From Liopterus haemorrhoidalis (lineage: Eukaryota > Arthropoda > Insecta > Coleoptera > Dytiscidae), in assembly GCA_963971575.1 (NCBI GenBank), contig OZ020618.1:33086731-33150730 (forward strand): DNA of 64,000 nucleotides, read 5' to 3'. Of the stretch, positions 33,833 to 45,400 are shown in pieces. The position numbers and the translations under genes were made by a program. The notes below the pieces were generated by a model, which was given only the letters and a program-made list of their open reading frames with translations, had not been told where the DNA came from and ran no database searches. Position 1 is the stretch's first letter. The number at the start of each line of letters is the position of its first letter.

Positions 33833-34687
33833 ATATGGTAACCTGACCATATGGGTAGCAAACCAAATGGTTAACTGACCATATGGTTAGCTGATCAAGC
33901 GGTTACCTAACCATATGGTTAGCTGACTAAATTGTTACCTGACCATATGTTTAGCTGGCAAAATTGTTAACTGACCATATGGGTTGCTGACGAAATGGTT
34001 ACCTGACCATATGGTTAGCTGACCAAGTGGTTACCTAACCATATGGTTAGCTGACCAAATGGTTATTTGACCATTTGGTTTGCTGACCAAATGGTTACCT
34101 AACCATATGGTTAGCTGGCAAAATCGTTAACTGACCATGTGGTTAACAGACCAATTGGTTACCTGACCATGTCGTTGGCAGACCAAATGGATAACTGACC
34201 ATATAGTTAGCTGACCAAATGCTTACCTGACCATATGTTCAGCTGGAAAAATTGTTAACTGACCAAATGGTTACCTGACCAAATGGTTAACTGACCAAGT
34301 GGTTAACTGACCAAATAGTTAGCTGACGAAATGGTTAACTGACCAAATGGTTACTTGACCAAATGGTTAGCTGACCAAATGGTTAGCTGACCAAATGGTT
34401 AACTGACCAAATGGTTACCTGACCAAATGGTTAACTGACCAAGTGGTTAACTGACCAAATAGTTAGCTGACCAAATGGTTAACTGACCAAATGGTTAGCT
34501 GACCAAATGGTTACCTGACCAAATGGTTAACTGACCAAATGGTTAGCTGACCAAATGGTTAGCTGACCAAATGGTAAGCTGACCAAATGGTTAACTGACC
34601 AAATGGTTACTTGACCAAATGGTTAGCTGACCAAATGGTTAGCTGACCAAATAGTTAACTGACCAAATGGTTACCTGACCAAATGGT
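33833..34687. repeat. minisatellite, unit 2
   Basis: About 53 units of 16 bp. The first ~27 are of the diverged TGACCATATGGTTAGC type; the rest are of the homogenised TGACCAAATGGTTAGC type seen at 1-365. It begins inside R after GGCGCAATTTTC and is fused to gypsy gag at its right end. Confidence 0.95.
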
Positions 34688-34699
34688 TAATATGTTAAT

Positions 34700-35614
34700 A
34701 TGCAGGAAATGCAGGCCCAGCTGAAGGCGTTGCAGGCTGAGTTGCGGGATATGCAGGCCCAGAAGGCAGCCAAGATAGACGCGACTGCAGGAAGCGAGAC
34801 CGGTGAGTCAGCGATACGCGGCGGAGTATCCAGCTTCAGAGCGGGAGCTGACATCCTGGACCCCTTCGATCCCGATGACCGTGAGGCCAATGTCGACATC
34901 TGGTTGGCTCGCATCGACCAGCTGGGGTGTGTACACGAGTGGACCGAGTACGAGAAATCCCTGTACATACAGGCGAAGCTGAGGGGAGAAGCCAGAGCGT
35001 GGTTCAATCGGCTTCTCAAGTACGACCACACCTGGGCGGAGTGGAAGATCATGCTGAAGACGGCGTTCCCTCAACAGCATGACTTTGCGAAGATGCTGCG
35101 CGAGCTACTGGCGCGGCAAAAGGTTCCCGGGGAGAGTCTTGCTCGCTACTATCGGGCGAAGCTTGCCATGTGCGAGCGTGTGGGCATTACAGGTGAGCGA
35201 GCAATCTCCTGCATCATCGACGGCCTCCCACTTGCGATGCAGTTGAATGCTAGGGCATTCGGCTGCCAAGAGCCGAACAAGCTGTACACCGGCTTCCTGG
35301 CCATGCTGGACCGCTACGAGTAGGATGCTCCTGTCCATCGACCTAGGGAGCGAGAGGCAGTTCCCGTGCGAAGACCAGCTGGCAGAGAGGCTGTTCCGGA
35401 CCAACGGCGCATGGAACGACGAGCAGCCTACGGCGGACGTGGGGAACGTTCGAGCCAGCGACGCGGAGGGCAGCAGTCCGAGGCAACGGCGAGGGCCAAC
35501 CGGCACCCGGCGATGGACGGTTGGAGACGCTGCTACAACTGCCAAGAGGTGGGGACCCACGTGAACCGCGAGTGTCCAAGGCCTCGCACGCAGCGGTGCC
35601 GCAAGTGTGGCTAG
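34700..35614 (+). pseudogene. gag: gypsy gag, with two TAG stops
   Basis: The ATG at 34700 opens 207 codons of Gag: a Gln/Leu-rich coiled coil at residues 1-24, then the capsid-like retrotrans_gag region (an ARAWF-type block, residues ~95-180). A TAG at 35321-35323 ends it. The same frame continues through an Arg-rich linker to two CCHC knuckles. The first is intact (Cys-Tyr-Asn-Cys...His...Cys, about 35536-35577). The second is cut by TAG at 35612-35614 between its second Cys and His. Gag binds and packages element RNA. With both stops the nucleocapsid part is not made unless read through. The true start may lie further upstream, in the lost leader. Confidence 0.85.
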
Positions 35615-37265
35615 GAAGGGCATTGGGCCATGGATTGTCCTGGCCAACGTCGCGGACCACAGGTAAGCTTGGTGGATGCCGCGAAGAGCTACAAAAAGTG
35701 GATGAAGACCAGCGCCGGCGTGCCGCTGAGAGCCTTCATCGACACGGGTAGTGTCCACGACCTCATCACGGAGGAATGTGCACGGCGTTTGCAGTGTACG
35801 CTGTCTGCAAATGGGCAGCAGTTACATGGATTCGGTGGAGGGATGACTTGGACCTTAGGTAAGGTCGAGCTGTCCGTCATCATAGACGGTGCCGGTGTCA
35901 AGATGCACCCGTTGGTGGTGACATGTGGATTGTCGGGAGCCGACATACTGATAGGGCAGCCAACACTCTCGTCAGGCGAGGTGGTCCTACTTGTGCGGGA
36001 CGGCACGGTGAGCCTATCGCGCGAGGAAAACTTCCTCCAAAAGCTGGCGTTGGAGGATGATGACCTGGACGAGCCATGGCAGCAGAAGTTGGAAGTACGG
36101 CTCGTCGAGGATGCCTGGCTTCTACCCAACGACGACCAGAGCCCAGCAGTCACGGTGGATGGACTGCCTGAAGGTGCGTTCCTGCTCGTCAAGGAACGGA
36201 CGGTCCGGCGACACACCTCTGAACTTATCGTAAAGGGGGCACTTTTGGGGCCAGGGAACATGAAGATGAGAATCTGGAATCAGAGTCTCAGGGGCGTTAT
36301 CTGGCCCACCAAACACCCGCTGGCGCGCGGCTTTGTTATCTTTCCAGATAAAGACCCGGAACCGGTGAACTCGGTGAGTATCATTAATAATAAATTAAGC
36401 TTTGCAGATGTCAAGGTGGGTGATATCGCTGAAAGTGAAAGGAGCGATTTGGAAGCGCTCTTGTCACGGTTGCAAAATTGCTTCTCGAGTGGGGATGAAG
36501 ATTTGGGGCTCACCCACTTGGGGGAAATGAGAATCCAGTTAACCACGCGTACACCGATATACCACCGCCCGTACAGGCTGTCACTCGCAGAGAGGGAAAC
36601 GGTGAAACAAAAAGTGCAGACGCTACTTAACAGCAGGGCCATACGAGAGTCTGAATCGGAGTACGCAAGCCCCATCGTACTTGTCCCAAAAGCAAACGGC
36701 GGACGTCGGATGTGCGTTGACAATCGCGCACTAAATAAGGTAACAGTGAAAGATCGACATCCGATGCCACTGGTGGAGGATGAATTCACCAAGTTAGCGG
36801 GTAAGTGTTATTATAGTACACTTGATTTAGCCCAAGGTTATCACCAAGTCCCTATGCATGTGGACTCTGTACATAAAACTGCATTTATTACTCCGGATGG
36901 TCACTATGAGTGGTTAAGAGTCCCCTTCGGGCTCGCGAATGCCCCAGCTCTCTTCCAGAAGGTAGTACAGCGAATGCTGAAGGGTATTCCCAGTGACCAG
37001 GTGCTGGCTTACATGGACGACCTGCTGATACCCTCCGAGAGCATAGCTGGCGGGCTCCGTCAGTTGGAGGAGGTGCTACAATCGGTGGCAAGAGCCGGAT
37101 TGAAATTAAACTTAGCTAAATGCTCTTTCTTACAAAACAAGGTAACATATCTGGGCCACGACATAAGCGGCGGCGGTATCCGACCTGGAGAGCGCAAAAT
37201 CACGGCGGTAAGCGACTTTCCTGTACCCAAAAATGTACATGGCGTAAGACAGTTCTTAGGCTTAA
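35615..37265 (+). pseudogene. pol: gypsy protease and reverse transcriptase
   Basis: Same frame as gag, open from the second TAG to the TTAA insertion. The aspartic protease core Phe-Ile-Asp-Thr-Gly-Ser is near 35736-35753. RT spans about 36590-37150, with Val-Asp-Asn-Arg-Ala-Leu-Asn, Leu-Asp-Leu-Ala-Gln-Gly-Tyr-His and the catalytic Tyr-Met-Asp-Asp at 37010-37021 (gypsy usually has Tyr-Leu/Val-Asp-Asp). The last native codons are Phe-Leu-Gly-Leu at the RT thumb/connection, where the inserted element begins; four codons later there is a stop supplied by the insert. The 35630 ATG is internal and not a natural start. Confidence 0.9.
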
Positions 37266-38036
37266 GACTATAGGGTTGTGCGCCACAACCCTATAGTCCT
37301 CAATAGTTTCTTATACAAAACTAATAATCGGAAATAAAATGAATAACAATCTATATATCAAAATTTGCAGCGAATTTTTATCTATCTAATAGGATATTTT
37401 TAACTGTAGAAAAAACTGTTAGGTAGTTGTAAATAAGCAAATTAAATTATAGACGCCATCTTGTAAACCAATCGACGCTTATTTGCGTACGATGCGGCAA
37501 ATTGTACCTAAAGCTTCATTCTACAAATATGATTGTAGCTATTTTGTTGTATTGTGAAAATTACTTATAGTTATTGTACTTGGTAATCTATTTTTGCCGC
37601 TCTCTTGAATCTGCGGTGGTTTTCAAAATGGGTGTTACGGGTAAAAATGGTTTATTTTTTGTGAAGAATACGGGTACCAAGTGGCATTCTATTATCTTTA
37701 AGTATAATATTTTTCGACCAAGGCTCTAAACTATAAGTAATCAAGTCGAAAAAAAATTGACGTGTTATTAGAACATGTCTACACAAAACTATGTAAAAAT
37801 AAAAGTTATTCGAAACCCACAAATAGATTTAAAAAATTACAGAACAATATCGCTGATGTCTATTTTTAAGTTATTGAGCGATAATATTTTTACAATAAAT
37901 GTTTCTACAATTAAAACTATCATATTAGATAAATACAAATTCGGTGCAAAATTTGATGTATAGGTTGAGAGTAATTTTATTTCAGATTGTTAGTTTTGTA
38001 TAAGAAACTAGTAACCTCCGGGGGTTATACGCAGCC
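37266..38036. mobile_element. TTAA-target element with hairpin ends
   Basis: 771 bp flanked by TTAA (37262-37265 and 38037-38040), and the pol frame resumes exactly after the second TTAA. The left end is a perfect hairpin (GACTATAGGGTTGTG-cgc and its complement, 37266-37298). The right end has a weaker one (GTAACC...GGTTATAC). Inside both lies an inverted TAGTTTCTTATACAAAACTA (from about 37304 and, complemented, to about 38012). TTAA targets are used by piggyBac, Kolobok and some Sola elements; which one is not decidable here. The 62-codon frame inside (37775-37963) has no recognisable domain. Confidence 0.82.
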
Positions 38037-38040
38037 TTAA

Positions 38041-39233
38041 CGAGTTATTTCAGGAAATTCATACCGAACTTTGCTGTTGTAGCTAAACCATTAACTGAAC
38101 TGACCAAGAAGCAGACTACGTGGCAGTAGGGCGACAGCCAAGCCGAGACGTTCGCAAAGCTGAAGCAGCTGCTGGTGGAACGACCGGTGTTGGCACTGTA
38201 CCATAGTCATGCAGAGACGGAGATACATACAGACGCCTGTCCGAGCGGCTTGGGTGGAATCCTATTGCAGAAACAAAACGACGGATCCTTGCGGCCGGTG
38301 CTCTACTTCAGCAGGGTAACCACACCAGCCGAACAGAAGTACCATAGCTTTGAGTTAGAGACGTTGGCGCTCGTGGAAACGGTAAAACGTTTCCGGGTAT
38401 ATCTGGTGGGTATACATTTTAAGGCTATCACCGATTGTACTTCTGTGCGAGCTACCATGCTTAAACGAGACCTGGTGCCCCGCATCGCTCGTTGGTGGAT
38501 GACTCTACAAGAGTACGACATGGAAGTAGAGTACAGGCCGGGAGCCAGGATACAGCATGTTGACGCGCTGAGCCGTAACCCCGTCTCAGTGAACCTGGTG
38601 CAGATCCACGATGATGATTGGTTTCTGACAGTTCAGCTGCAGGACGAGAAGGCGCACTCGATTTTAGAGGCCCTGCAGGCAGGTACAGCTGACAAAGGTA
38701 TTGTTAACGACTTTAAATTACAGGACGGGCGGTTGTACAGCAAGACGCTGCTGGGTGATCGACTGTATGTCCCGGCGATGGCAAGATTCAGTCTACTACG
38801 AAAACATCATGATGATGTTGGTCACCCCGGCGTTGAGCGTTGCTTAAAATTAATAAAGGAAACTTACTGGTTTCCCAAAATGGGGCGTTTCACAAAGAAA
38901 TACGTCCAAGCGTGCATGAACTGTGCGTTCAGCAAAGGGAGTTATAGCAGAGCGGAGGGTCTGCTACACCCCATTGAGAAGAAGGCAATCCCCTTCGACA
39001 CGGTGCACGTCGACCATCTGGGACCTTTTGCGCGAAGTGTATGCGGGTACTCTTACGTACTCATGGTGGTGGACGCGTTCACCAAATACACCCTCGCAAG
39101 AGCAACGCGCACTCTGAAGTCTACAGAGGTGATTACTATACTTAAAGAGACTTTCAGCGAGTTCGGATATCCGAAGCGTGTGATCTCCGACAGAGGGTTG
39201 GCGTTTACCAGTAAAGTATTTACTTACCAGTAA
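38041..39233 (+). pseudogene. pol: gypsy RNase H and N-terminal integrase
   Basis: Continues pol after the TTAA insertion (Tyr-Phe-Arg-Lys-Phe-Ile-Pro connection). TAG at 38127-38129 interrupts it. RNase H follows with Glu-Ile-His-Thr-Asp-Ala-Cys (first Asp), an Phe-Glu-Leu-Glu block and the Asp-Cys-Thr-Ser segment, ending with His-Val-Asp-Ala-Leu-Ser-Arg. Then comes the integrase HHCC zinc domain (His...His-Pro-Gly, Cys-Met-Asn-Cys) and the first two catalytic Asp (Val-Asp-His-Leu-Gly; Ser-Asp-Arg-Gly). A 19-bp tandem duplication (39205-39223 and 39224-39242) then shifts the frame and a stop follows at once. Confidence 0.9.
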
Positions 39234-39242
39234 AGTATTTAC

Positions 39243-39966
39243 TGAGTTCTTAGCCAAGCACGGCGTGCGGCACGTATGTAATGCCATTGCGACCCCAAGG
39301 GCGAACGGACAAGTCGAAAGACAGAACCGTACTATAGTGGAAGCGATCGGCGCAATGACTGCAGATGAGTCCCGGTGGGACGAGACACTGCCCGACATTG
39401 TGTGGGGTATGAATAACTGTGTAAACAAGAGTACGGGGTACTCGCATGTTGAGATGATGTTTACACGAAAGAGTGGTGCCATTGCGGAACTCTCTGACGG
39501 TGTCCAGAGCGCAAATGCCCCGGCGGAGGCTGAGTTCCATGAACCACGGCGAGAGGTTACACGGCGTCGCCGGCGAGCGGCTGAGAAGTTGAATAAAGTC
39601 AGCGAGACTATGAGAGGTTGTTTTAATAAAAGACGAAAAACGGCGACCTGCTACAAACCCGGTGACTTGGTCTTGTGGCGTAATGCATGTACATGCCACG
39701 GCGACAAGGGCGTGAACAGAAAACTGTTGAATAAATTTAATGGCCCCTATAAAGTAACGGCGATACTGGGGAACGACCGATACAAAATATCCTCCGTCAA
39801 AGGCGTCAGGGGATATAAAAATTTCACCGTGACGGTAGCTGCTGATTCACTACGGCGATATCACAGCACCATGGCAGAGCATGAGCTCAGTGCCGACCAG
39901 GATGATCAACACACAGGTATCCAGGAGACTGATCGACAGGACTTGATCGACCTCCTGGAGGGGTAA
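39243..39966 (+). pseudogene. pol: gypsy integrase C-terminal part
   Basis: The frame downstream of the 19-bp duplication. It begins with the Glu-Phe-Leu-Ala-Lys-His block and the Gly-Gln-Val-Glu-Arg segment holding the third catalytic residue (Glu). An Arg-rich stretch and the C-terminal beta-rich domain follow (Lys-Pro-Gly-Asp-Leu-Val-Leu; Asn-Gly-Pro-Tyr-Lys-Val). It ends at TAA 39964-39966, 50 bases before the 3' LTR. No chromodomain or env was seen. With one copy of the 19-bp repeat absent the phase would agree with the upstream segment. Confidence 0.88.
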
Positions 39967-40015
39967 GGTTAAGGTAAGAATTAATGGGGACATTAATTGT
40001 TGCAGGACGGCCGAG

Positions 40016-40133
40016 TGTTAGGGAGTTTTTCAAAGAGGGCGCGCTGAGCAATGGCGTGGCGGCAGCACCATACAGGCGGTCGGTATTGTGTCCCGCGCTT
40101 GTATCGGCGTAGGAAGAAGAAAGGAAGTCACAT
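40016..40133 (+). repeat. gypsy 3' LTR, left part
   Basis: Begins TGTTAGGGAG after CAGGACGGCCGAG. Interrupted by BEL at CACAT (40129-40133). Confidence 0.88.
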
Positions 40134-41463
40134 TGTTGGGCCCGCTAGGCGCCCCAAGTTCCTTTTTATTAAATTTAATTTATTTAAATGTTCAAACATA
40201 ATTTATGTATATTTTCTATGATTTAGGCCAACTAGGGCCATCTGCCAATTTTTCTTTGCACTTTTATGAAAATTTAATTCATTAGTTAACCGCGATTAAC
40301 AGGTCGCTGACCGTTCATTACAAATTAACCTGTTCGTTAATATAACGTTTTTTCGAGACCGCATGGTTTTTTTAACCTGAAAAATTAGTGTTTTGCTTCC
40401 CGGCTATTTTTTATGCTGTATATTTCGGATTTACAACCCGAAATATCAGTGATTTAAACCGCTCTTTGTCAGATTTACAACCTGACAAATCATATCAGTG
40501 CATCTTATAATTTAGAGTGAAAACCAGATCAGCTGATTCATCCAGACGAGCTATCCGGCTACCAGGAAGAATCCAGATCCAGAATCCAGCTAAGTGTCGT
40601 ACACTGTAGTTTTATTCTGTTTATTTGTACTTAAAAATATTCTATTTAGAATTTTGTTTGTATTATAATATTGTTTACTTTGGAGTAAGTTCATTCCGAA
40701 CTTACTCATTTTCAGTTTAAGATTTATTATTGTTGTTAATTCTTAGTATAGCCTTCAGCTAATACATTTTAGTAACAATAATACTGCATATTATTGTTAA
40801 TTTGCAGATATTAATATTCTAGTATTAACATTCATTTAGTGTAGTTTATTTTCACGTGCCTTCAGCTGATATTTATTTATGTATTAATGCAATTTAACCA
40901 TCTGTTTGTTGCATATTTATTTCTAGTTCTATTACTGAACTAAGGCTTGGCTTTCACCAAAACACGTCTAGATATAGAGTGTTAATTATAAGTTTGTACA
41001 GTTTATTATTGTATTGTGTCCGACAACGTACTCTGGCCAGCTTACGTTGCACCGTATCTTGCCAGGTGTACTTATATCCAGTGAGTTGAGTCTACGATAT
41101 TTTCGTGTTAGGTACATCATCGGTAGGAGTCATCGAGGGAAACGACCAGGATTGGCTCCTCCTTTCACCTTATTTGTGGGCCTGGACTTTAACCCTTCTC
41201 TCCCCAGCGAGGGCTTCCACTCCTTTGTGCAGTCTCCTAGATTTGCCCCTAGGAGCAGAAGAGTTAAAATCCCCCTTCTTTCCTTAAGGTTAAACCGGCG
41301 GTTACTCAACTCACTGCGCGTACGTCCGCGACACAATAGACCACTCTATTTACCGGCGCGCTGCGCTTCCACTATATCGGTCCTTCGAGTTTTTAGATTG
41401 TCGACCACTGTGTGTAGCGCTGTCTTGTCCTACGGTCACCACCCAAAGTAGGCGGGCGCTACA
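40134..41463 (+). repeat. BEL 5' LTR
   Basis: TGTTGGGCCCGC ... GGGCGCTACA. The internal open frame at 41014-41451 starts at TTG and is not taken as a gene. Confidence 0.95.
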
Positions 41464-41850
41464 TTTCATGGTCCTTCGAGCCGGATTTGATCCGCCGTTT
41501 TGTGCGATTTACAAAGTCCGATTTTTCAAGTCCAATTTTTGCAAGTCCGATTTGTGTAAATCCGATATTTTGTTGTCCGACTAGCGCTACATTTCATGGT
41601 CTGCTTCGAGCCGGATTTGATCCGCCGTTTTGTGCGATTTACAAAGTCCGATTTTTGCAAGTCCAATTTTTGCAAGTCCGATTTTTGTAAATCCGATATT
41701 TTGTTGTCCGACTCGCGCTACATTTCATGGTCTGCTTCGAGCCGGATTTGATCCGCCGTTTTGTGCGATTTACAAAGTCCGAATTTTGCAAGTCCGATTT
41801 TTGCAAGTCCGATTTTTGTAAATCCGATATTTTAGTGTCCGACTGTTGTA
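41454..41850 (+). repeat. tandem repeats in the BEL leader that include the LTR end and primer site
   Basis: Three copies of about 128 bp, each starting GCGCTACATTTCATGGTC (41456, about 41583 and 41711). Each contains the last 8 bp of the LTR, a primer-site copy and GTCCGATTTTTGCAA-type short repeats. Only the first has the intact primer site; the others read GGTCTGCTTCGAG (two extra bases). Confidence 0.9.
41469..41490 (+). promoter_or_regulatory. BEL primer binding site (tRNA-Tyr)
   Basis: TGGTCCTTCGAGCCGGATTT, five bases after the LTR, is complementary to the 3' end of tRNA-Tyr (CCA plus the CGAAGGA acceptor strand and GGCT T-arm side). Confidence 0.75.
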
Positions 41851-42427
41851 CATTTCGGATACAGAACCTCCGTTTTGCCCGATTTACGAATATTCCGACT
41901 TTTTGGAAGTCCGATTTTTGTAAGTCTGAATTTTTATTGTCCGATTTATCTTGAAATCGTTCATATCACGCCTGCTAGAAGTGTCTGGCAGCTCTACGGA
42001 CCTATTAGGCCGTTTTCCAGGATAAATTGCCAATTTTGATTATCCGACTTTTGGATTATCCGATCTCCGATCAACCGTTTTGATCCCACAACAAGTTAAC
42101 GATGCTGTTAACCCTGTTTCCGCTGTTGGAAGCAATTTTGGATTATCCGACTTTTGGGTTATCCGATCTCTGATCAACCGTTTTGATTCCACAACAAGTT
42201 AACGTTGCTGTTATCCCTGTTTACGTTAGTTGGAAGAACTTTTGGATTATCCGACACGCCCGATTATCCGACCTTTGGTTCTTTCAATGCCAGGATCACA
42301 TACCCCAAGGCCGGCGGCATCTCCAGTCTGCACGGCAAGAATTTAGTATTTGTGATATACTAAAATTTGTACTACCATTGATCCCGCGATCGCTCTGTAC
42401 TTGACCAAGATATCCCATCGGTTCAAC
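41851..42427 (+). other. BEL leader, second tandem repeat array
   Basis: GATTATCCGACTTTTGG and ATCAACCGTTTTGAT...CAACAAGTTAACG units repeat about every 100 bp (near 42030, 42130 and 42240). No gene. This is untranslated leader before the ATG at 42428. Confidence 0.8.
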
Positions 42428-45400
42428 ATGGCCGCTGTCACAAGGCTCACGGTAAAAAAGGGATTTTGTGTCAGGTATTTGGACACGTTAGAAAGGTCCA
42501 TTCAGGATGCCTTGACCGATCCAAGCAAACTCGCTCGCGTGCGTGCTCAACTCAAGGAGCTACCAGCACGGAGGAGTACCTATGAAGAGTGCATGTTGGA
42601 ATTACTGACTCTTCCAGAAACTGTGGACAAACAGGAGGAACTGAATCTTGAATATGATGATTTTTGTGAGAGAGTCACCGAAGTCGTCACTACTTGTGAT
42701 CAGTCACCATTCGCTGAGAACGTTCCTCAGTCATGTGACAGAACTGATCTGCCTAACACTGCCTTCCAAAGCAGCATCCAGTCTACTTCAACCCATACAC
42801 GATTGTCGAAGTTGGATCTGCCTACATTTACAGGAAAGATTTCCGAATGGAGTTCATACTGCGACATGTTTATGAGCACAGTACATAACAACGAATCGTT
42901 CGCTCCAGTACAGAAATTTCAGCACCTGAAAGCCAGTCTGGCTGGAGAACCACTAGAACTTGTAAGAAATCTCAAGCTCACTGATGCTAACTACGAACCA
43001 GCTTTAGCCGTCCTGAAAAAGCGATATCAGCACACTCGCCTGATTTCTGGACATCATGTGGACGGACTATTGGACTTGGATTCTCTAACCAACATGTCTT
43101 TCCACAACGTCTCAAGGTTTGTGTCATCGATCACCAGCCATGTAGAGGCTCTACGGGCTCAGGGAGAGCCTGTGGACAACTGGTCTCAGATATTCGCCTG
43201 CATCCTAGTCAGGAAACTGAACACTCAGACCAGGAACAGATTTGAGCGCCATCTGAATCCGAAGTCCTTACCAACGCTGTCCGAATTGTTAGATTTTCTG
43301 AGCACATACGTTACCTCCCAACAGTGGCAGACTGTGGATCAAGAAGATCCGATAATAGAACCCTCAGCAAAAGCTAGTTCAAACCCGAGAGCTAGCGCAA
43401 GCCCGAGGTCACAAAGGCAGAAAAAGGCTTTTGTAACCACTTCCTACCAAACATTAACATGTTTAGAGTGCAAAACATCACATCCTATGCACTCTTGCAC
43501 GAAGTTTAGAAGTCTCACGCCGTATGAGAGACGTTCTCTCATAAGGAAACACAATCACTGCTACAATTGTTTTTCGCCAAACCATCAAGCACCGACTTGT
43601 AACTCCAAGTACAATTGTAGGCATTGTGACCAGCGACATCACACACTGCTTCATATTGGGGAACACCTCCCAATAGGAAGAGCACATGATGTCTCCCAAG
43701 CTAAACCATTCCGTCCAAAGAGCCAACCTGACATTGAAGTTAGCAAGGAAAAGCCTTCAACTTCAACCCTCGTAGTAGTACACAATACGAGGACCAATCC
43801 TCAACCGAGGTTATCGCGTGTTTTGTTGAGTACCGCACGCATCCAAGTGAGAGACTCCCAACAACGCTGGAAGGAAGTTAGAGTACTCCTTGACAGCGGG
43901 AGTGAGACCAGCTTGATGTCGGATAGCTGCTGTCTCAAACTAGGCTTAGATTTGAAGCCTACCAAGACCTCTATATCTGGAGTTTCCAATGTGGAGGTAG
44001 ACGCGGTCTCAGGAGTCGTTAAATGTCACTTCCGCCCGCGTCACAACTGGAACAACTTCTCTACCAATGCCCTGGTAGTTAAGAACATTGCTGCCTGCTT
44101 GCCAGCCCAGACTTTCCGTCCATTCACATCACCCATGTTGAGAGGAGTGCAACTGGCAGACCCAAGTTACAACCAAACCGCCCCAGTAGACATGCTATTA
44201 GGAGCTGATGTCTATTTTTCTTTGGTTAAAGGAAAACCAGTGAAATTACCTGAAGGCCCATACGCGATAGAAACCGCTTTGGGCGTAGTAATTACCGGTC
44301 CATTTCCCGGACCAGCCAACAAAGTTAAGTCCTTCCACGTATCGGTGGTTCAGGACTTGAACGAAACCGTAAGGAGGTTTTGGGAATTAGAAGAAGTTCC
44401 CCATAAACCTGCCCAACCCGAGGATGAGATCAACGCTGATTTGATCTATCTCCAACAGCATAACCGCACCGAGGAAGGTCGTTATGTTGTTCCATTGCTA
44501 CGAAAACCCGATGCTGTTGAGCTAGGCGGCTCATTTGGAACCGCACTGGTGTGTTACCGATCCCTACGAGCCAGACTCAACAGGCAACCCGCTCTTCGTG
44601 AAGAGTATGTAAACTTTATGCGAGATTATCTCGAATCCGGCCATATGTCCAAACTGGCCAATAAGCATCCTATGTTAGAGGATGGATATTTTATTCCGCA
44701 TCACCCCGTCATCAAATATGATGGACCGAAGTTGAAGCTGCGTGTAGTCTTCAACGCTTCCAAATCCACAACAAACGGAGTGTCTTTAAATGACACACTT
44801 TTACCAGGACCACCATTACAGGTAGATTTAGCGTGCCTTGTAATGCGTCAACGACTGCATAAAATTATATTTACTGCTGACATCCGACAAATGTTTCGTC
44901 AGGTCCTGATTCAACAAAAGGAGCGATGTTTCCAGAAAATTCTCTGGAACTTTGATCTAACTACAACCCCCCAAGCGTACCAGTTGAATACCGTCACTTA
45001 TGGTACGACGAGCGCACCATTTTTGGCCATCCGGACCCTCCGACAACTGGCACAAGACGAGGGACATGCCTTTCCGCTTGCTGCAAGGGCATTAGACTCT
45101 GACACCTTTGTAGACGATATTATCACAGGTGCCAGCTCCGTTCCCGACGCCCTCGCTCTTAGAGACCAACTCATCGGGTTGCTTGGAAAAGCTGGAATGC
45201 AACTACGCAAATGGTCCAGCAACCACCCTGAAGTGTTAAGAGATATTCCAAAGGACCATAGATTGGATCAAGAACCGTTAGATCTAGATAAGGATCACAC
45301 GGTTAAGATCCTAGGGTTAATGTGGAACTCTCTCACCGACTCCTTCATGTATCAGATTAACCTACCCGAAACAACCAACTCTAAAAGGCAGCTCCTGTCA

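Noticed and set aside
35105..35758. Long minus-strand frames in the gypsy region (217 and 190 codons)
   Set aside because: Shadows of a GC-rich coding strand; the plus frame has recognisable Gag/Pol domains.
41014..41451. 145-codon frame in the BEL LTR, identical at 48623-49060
   Set aside because: It starts at TTG and lies wholly inside the LTR. Its identity between copies reflects LTR identity. No domain.
41487..41954. Cys/Phe-rich repeat proteins in the BEL leader
   Set aside because: The frames arise from the GTCCGATTTTTGCAA tandem repeats in untranslated leader.
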